The notes under the pieces were generated by a model that did no database searches, was not told the origin of the DNA, and saw nothing but the letters and a program-made list of their open reading frames with translations. From Candidatus Protochlamydia phocaeensis (GTDB lineage Bacteria > Chlamydiota > Chlamydiia > Chlamydiales > Parachlamydiaceae): 64,000 bases of DNA. The stretch's first letter is position 1, and every line of letters starts with the position of its first letter. Made by a program: the position numbers and the translations under genes. Positions 27,157-36,705 of this stretch are shown piece after piece. The stretch is from the NCBI RefSeq assembly GCF_001545115.1, contig NZ_FCNU01000021.1, positions 100,581 to 164,580 on the forward strand. Direction: 5' to 3'.

Positions 27157-27975
27157 ATGTCTATTCCCTTGATAAATGGTCCTTCTCGTCCTTATCGCTT
27201 GGAGCAAACCCATCTTCAGCCAGCCAGTAAATGGGCCTACAAACTTGTTAAATGGGAAAAGCAAGTCTCTTCTCTCCATTCATGGAATCCCATTCACCTG
27301 ATTAAGCAGCTTTTTGCCTCTCTCATCGTCCTTCCTTTCAAGGTAAATTTTAATTCCAGCTTGCCTAGCGGCTACGACTGCTATGTGGCTCTTTATAAAG
27401 AAAAATTAGAGCGCAAGGCAATAAAGGCGACGCTAGAAGAGAGAATTCAAGCCCGAAAAATCATGACGGAAGCCTTGGGCGGCCAGGGAGCTTGCCAAGC
27501 CATCCCAGTGATAAACAAAGATACGATGGAACACTTTAGCCCAAGCGAGCAAGAGCCTTTTTCCTTTATTCTTCATACGCATCTGTTCCATGACAGCCAT
27601 TTAATCCAAGGAGAAGATCGCTGGGGGCGCATTGCACTGGGGATGACATTAGTGGACAAAACCGAGCAAGAGCGCAATAAAAACGAGCGGCATATTATTC
27701 GATGGACAATTGGACAGCACTATTCTGAAAGTGCGATTGATAGAGAAAAGGCGATCAGCGGAGAGAAGACAGATCAGTGGAACTCTACGATTTACGCAGA
27801 AAAAGGCGAAGATAGAACGGGCTATCTTAAAGAAAATGATGAATCCCACGTCGCCTATAACTTCAGGGTGCAAAGAGATTTTCAATTTAGCAATAAAGAG
27901 GAGATGGCAAAAACCTTAAAAGAAATCGTTCAAGGGATCCATCCAAGATATAAACTCGGCCTCTCGGCTTACTAA
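27157..27975 (+). CDS. Hypothetical protein, 272 aa
   Basis: No family is recognised. A basic N-terminal third includes a moderately hydrophobic segment (HLIKQLFASLIVLPFKV, about 48-64). It is followed by a charged mixed alpha/beta region with an unusual run of His residues (FILHTHLFHDSHLIQG, near 135-150) and a C-terminal helix (EEMAKTLKEIVQGIH). SD GAGG lies 5 nt before the ATG. The leader of more than 100 bp is almost pure A/T, as for the other lineage-specific genes of the window. It stands alone, and a hairpin follows at 28016. Confidence 0.75.
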   Translation: MSIPLINGPSRPYRLEQTHLQPASKWAYKLVKWEKQVSSLHSWNPIHLIKQLFASLIVLPFKVNFNSSLPSGYDCYVALYKEKLERKAIKATLEERIQARKIMTEALGGQGACQAIPVINKDTMEHFSPSEQEPFSFILHTHLFHDSHLIQGEDRWGRIALGMTLVDKTEQERNKNERHIIRWTIGQHYSESAIDREKAISGEKTDQWNSTIYAEKGEDRTGYLKENDESHVAYNFRVQRDFQFSNKEEMAKTLKEIVQGIHPRYKLGLSAY

Positions 27976-28015
27976 ATCGCCGAAGTTTTACTCCCCTCCC
28001 AATCAGATTTATGTG

Positions 28016-28061
28016 CGGATCAGGACTTAACCATCCCTGATCCGTTAATAAAGTTTTTTTC
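28016..28061 (+). terminator. Probable terminator after the 272-aa gene
   Basis: Perfect 9-bp stem CGGATCAGG / CCTGATCCG with an 11-nt loop; a run of seven T residues follows after a 9-nt gap (TTAATAAAG). Confidence 0.5.
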
Positions 28062-28192
28062 TTGCTTTGCGTGCCTTTCTTTTTTTCAGACCAAGCTCCC
28101 CTTATTTCACGCCTTTAGAATTGCTGGACTTATCTCTATTTTTGCGCTATAGTTAGATCCTTTAGTCTTAAGTTAAGAAAAAGGATATTCCA

Positions 28193-28768
28193 ATGGCACA
28201 ACAAGTCAGTACCAATGAAATTAGAGGCGGAATGAAAGTTGAGGTAGAAGGACAGCCTTATACCATCATCAGCAATGAATTTGTCAAGCCTGGTAAGGGA
28301 CAAGCCTTCAACCGCATTAAAATGAAACACTTGCTATCCGGCCGCGTCATCGAACGCACATTTAAGTCAGGCGAAAAGTTAGATGTCGCAGACGTCGCGG
28401 AAGAGCTCATGCGTATGCTCTATAAAGAGACCGATGGGATTGTCTTTATGGATGAGAAGACTTTTGAACAAATCAAGATTCCTTTCGAAAATATTGGCGA
28501 TACTGTTCAATGGTTGATGGACGATCATGTCTACGACGTCATTTTCTATAATGGCGCTCCTGTCAACGTTGAGCCTCCGACATTTATGGAAATGGCCATT
28601 ACGGAAACCTCGCCCGGCGTCCGCGGAGATACGGCTTCTGGCCGCGTCATGAAACCGGCTACTTTGGAAAGCGGAGCCAAAATCCAAGTGCCTATCTTTA
28701 TCGAACAAGGCGAGAAAATTAAGGTTGATACGCGCACAGGTGAATATGTTTCTCGCGTGTCCAGCTAA
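28193..28768 (+). CDS. efp: Translation elongation factor P
   Basis: Relieves ribosome stalling at polyproline by binding between the P and E sites. 191 residues with the KOW-like domain and two OB domains, ending IKVDTRTGEYVSRV. The modification loop NEFVKPGKGQAF contains the lysine (residue 35) that is beta-lysylated in E. coli-type EF-P. AGGA precedes the ATG at 7 nt. The next gene, an EpmA-type ligase, overlaps its last 23 bases, so the factor and its modifying enzyme are made from one mRNA. Confidence 0.97.
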   Translation: MAQQVSTNEIRGGMKVEVEGQPYTIISNEFVKPGKGQAFNRIKMKHLLSGRVIERTFKSGEKLDVADVAEELMRMLYKETDGIVFMDEKTFEQIKIPFENIGDTVQWLMDDHVYDVIFYNGAPVNVEPPTFMEMAITETSPGVRGDTASGRVMKPATLESGAKIQVPIFIEQGEKIKVDTRTGEYVSRVSS

Positions 28769-29732
28769 TTCAGCCGATCAGGCCCTTCCCTCTTTAAAAG
28801 TCGCGCGGCTGCAAGACCGCGCGCTAATGCTCAAACGAGCACGAGCCTTTTTTGATGAACGCCAAGTCTTAGAAGTCGATTGTCCCATCCTCAGCGTCCG
28901 CGCCTCCGTCGATGCGCATATTGATTTAATTCCCGCGACTTATCACGGGCAGAAGACAGCTTATCTGCATTCTTCCCCCGAATACGGCATGAAACGCCTT
29001 TTAGCAGAGGGGATGGGAGATATCTATCAACTATCTCACGTTTTCCGCGATGGAGAGCATAGCTTCAAGCACAATCCCGAATTTACCATGGCGGAATGGT
29101 ATCGCATGGGCTTGAGCTTAGAAGAAATGATGGAAGAGACCGTCCAATTTATCCGCTTATTTGTAGGCGATCTTCCCTATCAAGTGATCAGCTATCGGGA
29201 TCTCTTTTTACAAGAGACGGGTCTCGATTATTATACAGCTAGCGAACAAGACCTTTTTTCCTATATTCAAGCCAACCACATTCCTTTTTATGCTTCGGTG
29301 GTGGAAGAGGGCAAGGATGCCCTGTTAAATCTCATCTTAGGCTCGCAAATCGAGCCGCGATTGGGTCAAGACAAGTTATGCGTGCTTGCCTATTATCCTG
29401 CAAGCCAAGCCGCTCTTGCCCGCAAGCGCTGGCATGGACAGGAACCTGTTGCCGAACGTTTTGAAGTGTATTATAAGGGCATTGAACTGGCCAATGGTTA
29501 TCATGAATTAACGGATGCAGTCGAGCAGCATCAGCGCTTTATAGAAGCCAATGAACAGCGCCATTCATTGGGCAAAAATCCCCTTCCGATTGATGGTCAT
29601 TTCTTAAAAGCACTGGAGAAGGGCCTTCCTGATTGTTGCGGCGTGGCTGTCGGCTTTGACCGTTTAATGATGCTGCGTCATCCCCAAGCGCAGATTGCCG
29701 ATGTCATTGCCTGGGGATGGGATCAAGCTTAA
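28746..29732 (+). CDS. epmA: EF-P lysine ligase EpmA (PoxA/GenX, LysRS paralogue)
   Basis: Class II aminoacyl-tRNA synthetase core without an anticodon-binding domain, which attaches (R)-beta-lysine to EF-P. 328 residues. Class II motif 1 (LMLKRARAFFDERQVLEVDCPIL), motif 2 (HVFRDGEHSFKHNPEFTMAEWY) and motif 3 (GVAVGFDRLMML) are all present. ATG 28746 (MFLACPANS) has AGGTG 5 nt upstream and lies inside the end of efp (23-bp overlap); an upstream TTG at 28725 is less likely. The EpmB mutase that makes beta-lysine is not in this window. Confidence 0.94.
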   Translation: MFLACPANSADQALPSLKVARLQDRALMLKRARAFFDERQVLEVDCPILSVRASVDAHIDLIPATYHGQKTAYLHSSPEYGMKRLLAEGMGDIYQLSHVFRDGEHSFKHNPEFTMAEWYRMGLSLEEMMEETVQFIRLFVGDLPYQVISYRDLFLQETGLDYYTASEQDLFSYIQANHIPFYASVVEEGKDALLNLILGSQIEPRLGQDKLCVLAYYPASQAALARKRWHGQEPVAERFEVYYKGIELANGYHELTDAVEQHQRFIEANEQRHSLGKNPLPIDGHFLKALEKGLPDCCGVAVGFDRLMMLRHPQAQIADVIAWGWDQA

Positions 29733-29765
29733 TCTCCCATGCGATAAGCCGCTCTTCTACGCCGC

Positions 29766-30338
29766 TTACCAGCCGAAAGCAAGCCCCCCTCCGAACAGTC
29801 CTGTTATATTGACGCTTAAAAATAAAAAGAACAGGCAAGTGTAGTAAGAAAACAGATTTTGGCTCAAACGCACAGCCCTTTCCCGCAAACTTGTCGCCCA
29901 AAAGGCCAAAATCAAAGTAGTAACGCCAAAAAAGCGATGCCAAGCATACAAATCGGCAAGCGTTCCTTCATAGACTTGTCCGTAGCCCAAAGCAAATCCG
30001 CACAGAACAGTTGGAATGGACAAAATAGCTGAGGATATCAGCATAAAGCGTGCTGCATGGTCAAAAAGCGGATTGGCATACCATTTTGATAAAATTTCAG
30101 CGGCGGCTGTCATGATGATCAAGGCGATGGGAAAGTGCAAAAAGATGAGGTGCAATTCACCTATGCCGCGAATCCAGGCAGCCAGGCCGCCGCTTTGCAA
30201 AGCCGCTTCAGCATCTTCTTCCTCCGTTTCGAGGAAAGGCTGCTCATGAGCGGAATTTTGAGCTGTGTGATGCCCCTCATGTGCCTGAAGGGCAAGAAAG
30301 GGGAAAAAGATGCAAAACAACTTCAATAGACACACCAT
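29766..30338 (-). CDS. DUF2231-like membrane protein with signal peptide
   Basis: 190 residues. N-terminal signal sequence (MVCLLKLFCIFFPFLALQA), then a His-rich stretch (HEGHHTAQNSAHEQ) and an acidic patch. Four membrane helices follow, starting GELHLIFLHFPIALIIMTAA, which is typical of the DUF2231 group. His residues inside or near the helices (HFP, HRFFG, HAARF) suggest heme or metal binding, but this is inference. ATG 30338 is chosen because AAGGAGG sits 5 nt upstream; a longer frame to 30419 lacks an SD. It is convergent with epmA and lies 103 bp downstream of nadE. Confidence 0.75.
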   Translation of the reverse strand: MVCLLKLFCIFFPFLALQAHEGHHTAQNSAHEQPFLETEEEDAEAALQSGGLAAWIRGIGELHLIFLHFPIALIIMTAAAEILSKWYANPLFDHAARFMLISSAILSIPTVLCGFALGYGQVYEGTLADLYAWHRFFGVTTLILAFWATSLRERAVRLSQNLFSYYTCLFFLFLSVNITGLFGGGLAFGW

Positions 30339-30440
30339 TTTAGCCTCCTTAGCATAAAGATTTAACTTTAAAATATTTGACAATCCGAGGCAAGTGTGGA
30401 ACAAATCATTGGCAATCAATAAACCCCGGTTAATAGCCGG

Positions 30441-32087
30441 CTAGCGTACCCATCTTTGGACAATCGGAAAGCGCCGGCCAATAGAAAAGGCTTTTTCTGA
30501 GACACGCAGGCCGGGAGGCGCTTGGCGGCGCTTATATTCATTTTGATGGATGCGTTTAATTAAGTCTTGCACAAGAGGCAGCGGGTAATTGTAGTGAGCA
30601 GCAATCCATTCTGCCGAATGATGCTCTTCCACATAAGCTTGCAATACGCGGTCTAAAATTTGATAATCGGGAAGCGAATCGGAATCTTTTTGATTGGGGC
30701 GGAGCTCGGCAGAAGGGGGGCGGCGGATGGTATTCCAGGGGATGATTTCTCCATGGCGATTGATCCATTCAGATAACGCATACACTTGCTGTTTAGTCAA
30801 ATCGTTAATGACTCCAAGCCCGCCGCACATATCTCCATATAAAGTCGCATACCCCATGGCCAATTCGCTTTTATTGCCGGTGCTAAGTACAATATAGCCA
30901 AATTTATTGGAAAAAGCCATCAACAACATGCCTCGGATGCGGGCTTGTAAATTTTCTTCTGTAATATCGGGCGGGCGCTCAGCAAAATAGGGAGCTAAAA
31001 GAGTGAGATAGCTCTCAAAGGGAGCCTCTATTGAAATTTCCTTATAGTCCATTCCCAAACGCTTAGCTAGCTGAGCCGAGTCTCTCGCGCTTTCGGGCGA
31101 CGAAAAACGAGAGGGCATATTGATTGCCAAGACATTTTCAGGGCCAAGCGCTTCAGCCGCAATGCAGGCAACCAGAGCGGAATCAATGCCTCCTGACAAG
31201 CCTAAGCAAGCTCTCTTAAACCCTAGCTTATGGAAATAGTCATGGACGCCTAAAACAAGCGCTTGATAGAGATCTTCCATGACATGTCTTTCTCCTCCGG
31301 AAGAAAGAGAGCCCTGCTTGGCAAGATCAATCCATAGATCATCTTCCTTAAATCCTTTGGCGCACTGAATTAATCCTGACTCATTGACAACCAAGCTATA
31401 GCCATCAAAAATTAAGCTATCGTTTCCTCCTACTTGATTGCACAAAACAATCGGGCATTTCAGCGTTTTGGCTGCCGCTAAGCAGACTTGCAAGCGCGTG
31501 TTGAATTTAGAAACGCTATAGGGAGAGGCCGATAAATTGAGCAGGACGGACGGATGATGGTCTTTAAGCTCTAAAACAGGATCACGCTTATAATGAGTAG
31601 ATTGAATCCGTCCGCTATGCTGCCATAAATCTTCACAGATTGTGACGGCAACCGATTCCCCTTTAATAGACCAGACCCTGGTTGGACCGCCTGGTTCGAA
31701 ATACCGTCTCTCATCGAACACATCATAAGTCGGCAATAATGTCTTATTGACAAATCCTAAAATTTGTCCATCTTGAATAATGGCGGCGCTATTGTATAAA
31801 GCCTTTTCCAAACAATCAGGATTGCCGCGGGGCAGTCCGACAATCGCACAAATTCCTTGAGTGGCTTGCACGATTTGATTGAGATGTTGCCAAACAGCTT
31901 CCATAAAAGAAGGAAGCAATAGAAAATCTTCGGGCGGATAGCCGCTTAAAGCCAACTCGGGCAAAAGAACAATGTCTGCTCCTCCCGTCTTCCCTCTCTC
32001 AATGCTTTGTAAAATACGTGCGGTGTTCCCCGCCAAGTCGCCAATTATGGGATTAATCTGAGCTAGTAAAATGCGCATAGCTGCCAT
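30441..32087 (-). CDS. nadE: Glutamine-dependent NAD+ synthetase
   Basis: Amidates deamido-NAD to NAD using glutamine. 548 residues in two parts. An N-terminal carbon-nitrogen hydrolase (glutaminase) domain has its catalytic triad visible as Glu44 (LLPELALSGYPPED), Lys (NKTLLPTYDVFDE, about 116) and Cys (TICEDLW, about 150). A C-terminal NAD synthase has the ATP pyrophosphatase loop LSGGIDSAL near 297 and STGNKSELAMGYATLYGDM. ATG 32087 is used, but family members begin at MRILLAQINP (32078). No SD supports either. Channelling of ammonia between the domains is expected. Confidence 0.96.
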   Translation of the reverse strand: MAAMRILLAQINPIIGDLAGNTARILQSIERGKTGGADIVLLPELALSGYPPEDFLLLPSFMEAVWQHLNQIVQATQGICAIVGLPRGNPDCLEKALYNSAAIIQDGQILGFVNKTLLPTYDVFDERRYFEPGGPTRVWSIKGESVAVTICEDLWQHSGRIQSTHYKRDPVLELKDHHPSVLLNLSASPYSVSKFNTRLQVCLAAAKTLKCPIVLCNQVGGNDSLIFDGYSLVVNESGLIQCAKGFKEDDLWIDLAKQGSLSSGGERHVMEDLYQALVLGVHDYFHKLGFKRACLGLSGGIDSALVACIAAEALGPENVLAINMPSRFSSPESARDSAQLAKRLGMDYKEISIEAPFESYLTLLAPYFAERPPDITEENLQARIRGMLLMAFSNKFGYIVLSTGNKSELAMGYATLYGDMCGGLGVINDLTKQQVYALSEWINRHGEIIPWNTIRRPPSAELRPNQKDSDSLPDYQILDRVLQAYVEEHHSAEWIAAHYNYPLPLVQDLIKRIHQNEYKRRQAPPGLRVSEKAFSIGRRFPIVQRWVR

Positions 32088-32245
32088 CGTATTAAATTGA
32101 TTCCTTCACTCGGGTTAAGTATAGCGGATGACAGGGAAAGGGTAAAGCCTTCGATGGCATTTTCAAAGAGAGCGGGGAATAGGGGCAAAATGGCTAGGCG
32201 GACTGAATAACCTGAGTTAATAAATAGGATGGATAAACTTTAACC

Positions 32246-32280
32246 ATCCGGAAGAATAGCGTGCCCTTATTCTTCCGGAT
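32246..32280 (-). terminator. Terminator hairpin after nqrF
   Basis: Perfect 13-bp stem ATCCGGAAGAATA / TATTCTTCCGGAT with a 9-nt loop, placed 33 bp after the nqrF stop. The T-run is poor, so termination may depend on the stem. Confidence 0.55.
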
Positions 32281-32312
32281 AGCTAAAGCCTTTAATTGGA
32301 CTTAAAGGGCAA

Positions 32313-33653
32313 TTAGCTGCCAAAATCGTCGAGAACAATATTTTCGCGAGGAACGCCGTACTCATCCAATAGCTTCAACACACTTTTATTATGCATAGGA
32401 GGTCCGCAAACATAAAATAGGCATTCTTCAGGAGATTCCATTTCCTTAAGCTGACCTTCCTCAAATGCTTTAAACAAATAATTGGTCTTAATAGGATCTT
32501 TAGCAGGCCATCCGGCAGCCAAATCTTCAGGCAAGGGCTCAGATAAAACAAGCCGATAGCTAAAGTTAGGATGCTTTTTTTCCAATTCCTCATACTCTTT
32601 TTGGTAGATATTTTCTTTTAAAGAACGCGCTCCGTACCACATTGTCACTTTACGCTTAGTCTCTTCCGTATTAAATAGATGCAGGATATGGCTGCGGCCA
32701 AATGATGAGCCGGCTCCCCCGATGAGAAAAACAAGCTCTCGGCCATCGTTTATCATAAAAGATTCTCCATAAGGACCGGATAAGCGAATTTGATCGCCGG
32801 GCTTTAGAGAAAACGTATAGCTAGAGCAAATCCCCCAAGGAACATTTTCTTGCAATTTGCCATTCACAAACGGAGGTGTCGCAATGCGGATATTGAACCT
32901 TAGGGTACGTCCCTCAGCGGGATAAGACGCCATCGAATAGGCGCGAATAATTTCATTCGGCGGACCGGAAAGATTGTTAAAATCAAGCGTCTTGCCAAAT
33001 AGGCCAAATTTTTCCCAATCTCCATAAAACTTGGGATCCATTGTCGATTTCCATTCATCCGTATGGGTCTTAAAGGGTGGAACGTGGAACTGCAAATAAC
33101 CGCCCGAGCGATAGGGAACTTCTTCCCCTTTAGGAATTTCGACAATTAGCTCCTTAATAAAAGTGGCCACATTTTCATTGCTGATTACTTGCGCCTTCCA
33201 TTCTTTCACACCTAGGGCATGCTCATCGATATGAACATGCAAATCGCCTTTTAGCTTGCATTGGCAAGACAATCGCCACCCCTTTTGCAGCTGCCCTTTA
33301 GAAAAGGTATCAATATCCGTTTGCAAGGGAACGCTTGCGCCTTCCAGGATTTGGACTTTGCACTGCTTGCAAGTGGCTTTTCCACCACAAGGGGAAGGAA
33401 TGGGAATGCCATGCGATGTCAGGGCAGATAAAAGCGTTCCTCCGCCAGGTGTGTGAATGGTTAACGCTTCATCCTCGTTAATTTTAATGGTGCACATGTC
33501 CGAACTGACGAATTTAGCCTTTGTAAAAAGGATTAGAGCCGTCAATCCAACGCCGATCACGACAAAGGCTGTAATCGCGTATAAGCTCAACAAAGGGTCA
33601 ATGCTCCCCAAAGCACCTAGTACAATGAGGGATAAAAAGGCATGAACAGTCAT
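32313..33653 (-). CDS. nqrF: Na+-translocating NADH:quinone reductase subunit F
   Basis: Entry subunit of the Na+-NQR complex: accepts hydride from NADH on FAD and passes electrons to a 2Fe-2S centre, driving sodium export across the inner membrane. 446 residues. An N-terminal membrane helix (about 5-45) is followed by a plant-type ferredoxin domain with CGGKATCKQCK near 92-102 and a further Cys in SCQCK. The FAD domain (RAYSMASYP) and the NAD-binding domain (LIGGAGSSFGRSHI, FYVCGPPMHN) follow. As in Chlamydia it stands apart from the other nqr genes, which are not in this window. Confidence 0.96.
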   Translation of the reverse strand: MTVHAFLSLIVLGALGSIDPLLSLYAITAFVVIGVGLTALILFTKAKFVSSDMCTIKINEDEALTIHTPGGGTLLSALTSHGIPIPSPCGGKATCKQCKVQILEGASVPLQTDIDTFSKGQLQKGWRLSCQCKLKGDLHVHIDEHALGVKEWKAQVISNENVATFIKELIVEIPKGEEVPYRSGGYLQFHVPPFKTHTDEWKSTMDPKFYGDWEKFGLFGKTLDFNNLSGPPNEIIRAYSMASYPAEGRTLRFNIRIATPPFVNGKLQENVPWGICSSYTFSLKPGDQIRLSGPYGESFMINDGRELVFLIGGAGSSFGRSHILHLFNTEETKRKVTMWYGARSLKENIYQKEYEELEKKHPNFSYRLVLSEPLPEDLAAGWPAKDPIKTNYLFKAFEEGQLKEMESPEECLFYVCGPPMHNKSVLKLLDEYGVPRENIVLDDFGS

Positions 33654-33743
33654 AATTTTCTCGAATGAAGATCGGCAATTTTATTTAGAAATTAATTGAT
33701 CCAGGTATAACTTGCGTTTTTTTTCCCTTCAAGAAAAACACTC

Positions 33744-33947
33744 TTAATGTCTAGAAGATTCCGAAGACTGGGAAGTCCCCGAAGAGCCTGTTCGACCAGG
33801 AGCCTCTATCTTAGGCGCTATTTTCACGTTCTCTCCATTTTCTGCGCTTTTCTCCGCAAAGAAATAAAATAAGGCAATAATTGCAATAATGACCAATACA
33901 ACGATTGCCACAATAGCTGTACTTCCAACGCCTTCACCATTTGCCAT
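33744..33947 (-). CDS. Small single-pass membrane protein, 67 aa
   Basis: A short N-terminal stub, one very hydrophobic helix (about 9-29, AIVAIVVLVIIAIIALFYFF), and a polar, Ser/Gly-rich tail. AAGGAG at 7 nt supports ATG 33947 rather than the frame's first possible start at 33992. It lies 90 bp upstream of nqrF in the same direction and could be cotranscribed with it. No family is recognised; such proteins can be small accessory subunits of membrane complexes. Confidence 0.6.
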   Translation of the reverse strand: MANGEGVGSTAIVAIVVLVIIAIIALFYFFAEKSAENGENVKIAPKIEAPGRTGSSGTSQSSESSRH

Positions 33948-33987
33948 TTTCTTCTCCTTACAATAACTGTGAAACTTAGGACATATC

Positions 33988-34072
33988 ATCAATTAGACAA
34001 TAGCCCGGATTCAAAGTGATTTTCTTCCCAGAAGAAAAGAATTCGAATAGTGGTTTCTTGTCTAATTGACGA
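33988..34072. repeat. Family B palindromic repeat, copy 4
   Basis: Outer arms TCAATTAGACAA / TTGTCTAATTGA are perfect. The inner arm TAGCCCGGATTCAAAGTGAT matches copy 10 closely. It lies between divergent genes. Confidence 0.65.
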
Positions 34073-34258
34073 CACGCTCTAGAATTTGTCAAATATTTTT
34101 TTATCTAAATTCCCTACTGTATGCAATCTTTTCATTTTTTTGTGCATATTTTGCCTATCTCTTTGCACTTTTTAGTATAATCTTCTATTTTAAGTATTTA
34201 TACCGAATTAAATTCATTTCGGCTTCCTTCACCTATTTATTAACTAGGAACAATAAAT

Positions 34259-34651
34259 ATGACAGCTTTAACAAAAATTGAGACTTCGCATGCTCCTAAA
34301 GCAATTGGTCCGTATTCTCAGGCAATTTTAGCGAATCAAAAACTGTTATTCATTTCTGGCCAGCTGCCGATAGATCCAGCGACCGGTAAACTGGTCGAAT
34401 CAAATGTCAGCTTTCAAGCCAATCGGGTATTAAACAATTTAGAAGCCATTTTAAAAGCAGCAGGCTGTACATTTAAAGATGTCGTCCGCTGCGATGTCTT
34501 TCTCAAAGACCTCAATGACTTTAGCCTCGTCAATGAAGAATATGGCAAACGCTTTACGCATGCGCACCCGCCTGCAAGGCAGACAATCCAAGTCGCCCGT
34601 CTGCCACTTGATGCCTTAATCGAAATTTCGTGTATTGCTATCGTTCCTTGA
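34259..34651 (+). CDS. ridA: RidA (YjgF/YER057c/UK114) family protein
   Basis: Hydrolyses reactive enamine/imine intermediates such as 2-aminoacrylate made by PLP enzymes. 130 residues, one chorismate-mutase-like domain. The start IETSHAPKAIGPYSQAI, the middle LNNLEAILKAAG, and the C-terminal signature ARQTIQVARLPLDALIEISC with the conserved Arg and Glu are all present. It is the first gene of a likely pair with htpG, 63 bp downstream. The region before it is AT-rich. Confidence 0.95.
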   Translation: MTALTKIETSHAPKAIGPYSQAILANQKLLFISGQLPIDPATGKLVESNVSFQANRVLNNLEAILKAAGCTFKDVVRCDVFLKDLNDFSLVNEEYGKRFTHAHPPARQTIQVARLPLDALIEISCIAIVP

Positions 34652-34714
34652 CACAAATTGAAAATAGACTGAAAATTTAAAGATTCAAATCAACTCTTTA
34701 CCAAGGTGTTAAGC

Positions 34715-36562
34715 ATGGAAAAAGGATCGCTTCAAATCCACAGCGAAAACATTTTGCCCATCATTAAGAAATGGCTCTACTCAGATAAGGATATTTTTGT
34801 AAGGGAATTAGTCTCTAATGCCTGCGATGCCATTCAAAAAGTCAAGATTTTACGCGATGAAGGGCAAATTGAAGCTAAGGACGAAGATTTTCGCATCGAT
34901 ATTCAAATCGACACGCAAAATCGGACGTTAAAATTTATTGATAACGGAATCGGAATGGATGCCGAGGAAGTCAAAAAGTACATCGCTCAAATCGCCTTCT
35001 CGGGAGCTGAAGAATTTCTCAGCAAGTATCAATCGAATAAAGAGGCAGACCAATTCATTGGTCACTTCGGCCTAGGCTTCTATTCTGCTTATATGGTTGC
35101 CGATCAGGTAGAAATCAACACGCTTTCCTATAAGGCGGGAGCCGAACCCGTGCTTTGGATCTGCGACGGCTCCTCTGATTATGAAATAGATCGTGGAACA
35201 AGGCAAACACGGGGAACTGAGATTACGCTCTTTATAGGCGAGGACCACGAGGAATGCCTCGATAAAGGCCATATGGAGAAGACGCTCAGGCACTACTGCT
35301 CTTTTCTCCCCTACCCCATTTACTTGGACGGCAAGCGCATTAATGACCACGAGCCTCTTTGGACTAAACCTGCATCGGAATGCACGCAAGAGGATTATCT
35401 CCAATTTTACCGCTATTTGTATCCCTTCGAAGAAGATCCCCTTTTCTGGGTGCATCTCAATGTCGATTATCCCTTTAATTTAAAGGGCATTTTATATTTT
35501 CCAAAAATCAAACGCGATTTTGATATCAACAAAAGCGGAGTCAGCCTTTACTGCAATCGCGTCTTTGTATCCGATAACTGCAAAGACCTTATTCCTAATT
35601 ATTTGACAGTTTTAAAAGGCATCATTGACAGCCCGGATATTCCTTTGAATGTGTCTCGAAGCTATCTGCAGATGGATAGAACTGTGCGTCAATTGGCCAA
35701 CCATATTTCTAAGAAAGTGGCAGACAGCTTATCGGCTTTATACAAAACAGATCGGGAACGCTTTATCCGCGCCTGGCAAGATGTCTCTATGATTGCCAAA
35801 TTGGGAATCTTAGAAGATGAGAAATTCTACGAGCGAGCAAAAGAGTTCCTTATCTGGCAAGATACGGATAAGCAATGGACAACCGTCAATGAATACTTGG
35901 AGCGCAATAGAGAAAAGACCGGAGATAAAATTCTCTATACCATTGATGAAAAACATGCCGGCCACATGTTGACCATTTATCGCCAGCAAGGAGCCGAAAT
36001 CTTATGCGCCAATAGTCCGCTTGACCCCTATCTCATGCAGTTTTTAGAGAACAAGCTCAGCCCTGTAACCTTTCAACGCATTGACGCGGAAGTGCATGAA
36101 AACCTCGTCGATAAATCACGAGAGAAAACCATTTTGGATGCCGAAGGGAAAACAGAAGCAGCTCGATTGGCTGATTTTGTCCGGGCTAAATTGGGAGACG
36201 ACCTCATTGACGTGCAGGCCAAAAGCCTGGCAACCGATGACTTGCCGGGCATCATTGTACTAGATGAAAAGCAAAGGCGCATGCGCGATTACCTGATGCG
36301 GCTCGATCCGGAAGAAAGAGGCAAACAAATGCCTTTTTTGAGCAAGAGAACATTTGTCGTCAATACCAACAGTCCTTTGATGACAGCCATTCAGAAGCTT
36401 GATAACTCCAAGCCCGATCTGGCCAAGGATCTCATGCAAGAGGTTTATGAACTAGCCCTTTTATCGCAGCGGGAAATGGAACCCCATGCTTTAAGCGAAT
36501 TTATCAGCCGAAGCATGCGCATCTTAGAGACCTTGACAAAAGAAGCAGTCAAAGGCATTTAA
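34715..36562 (+). CDS. htpG: Hsp90 family chaperone HtpG
   Basis: ATP-dependent homodimeric chaperone of the cytoplasm. 615 residues from ATG 34715 (MEKGSLQIHSENILPII), with AAGGTG six nt upstream; an earlier in-frame GTG at 34706 is unlikely. GHKL ATPase motifs: ELVSNACDAIQK (catalytic Glu and Asn), DNGIGM, and GHFGLGFYSAYMV. The middle-domain catalytic loop LNVSRSYLQMDRTVRQ is intact. The C-terminal dimerisation domain is present; no MEEVD tail, as expected for bacteria. Confidence 0.96.
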   Translation: MEKGSLQIHSENILPIIKKWLYSDKDIFVRELVSNACDAIQKVKILRDEGQIEAKDEDFRIDIQIDTQNRTLKFIDNGIGMDAEEVKKYIAQIAFSGAEEFLSKYQSNKEADQFIGHFGLGFYSAYMVADQVEINTLSYKAGAEPVLWICDGSSDYEIDRGTRQTRGTEITLFIGEDHEECLDKGHMEKTLRHYCSFLPYPIYLDGKRINDHEPLWTKPASECTQEDYLQFYRYLYPFEEDPLFWVHLNVDYPFNLKGILYFPKIKRDFDINKSGVSLYCNRVFVSDNCKDLIPNYLTVLKGIIDSPDIPLNVSRSYLQMDRTVRQLANHISKKVADSLSALYKTDRERFIRAWQDVSMIAKLGILEDEKFYERAKEFLIWQDTDKQWTTVNEYLERNREKTGDKILYTIDEKHAGHMLTIYRQQGAEILCANSPLDPYLMQFLENKLSPVTFQRIDAEVHENLVDKSREKTILDAEGKTEAARLADFVRAKLGDDLIDVQAKSLATDDLPGIIVLDEKQRRMRDYLMRLDPEERGKQMPFLSKRTFVVNTNSPLMTAIQKLDNSKPDLAKDLMQEVYELALLSQREMEPHALSEFISRSMRILETLTKEAVKGI

Positions 36563-36705
36563 TCTATATTTATAGCAATTGCCTCTCTTTTTGCAGCCCT
36601 TCCCCCTCTTCGAAGGGCTGCAAAGCCAAGCATGCATGTAAAAAGACGCATGTCCCCTACTCCTCTCAAATCTGACAATTTGCAAGGCGACGACAGTCCC
36701 TTAAT

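Noticed and set aside
34066..34281. Hydrophobic 71-codon frame before ridA
   Set aside because: Starts with TTG inside a palindromic repeat, has no SD, is a by-product of T-rich DNA, and overlaps the well-supported ridA start.
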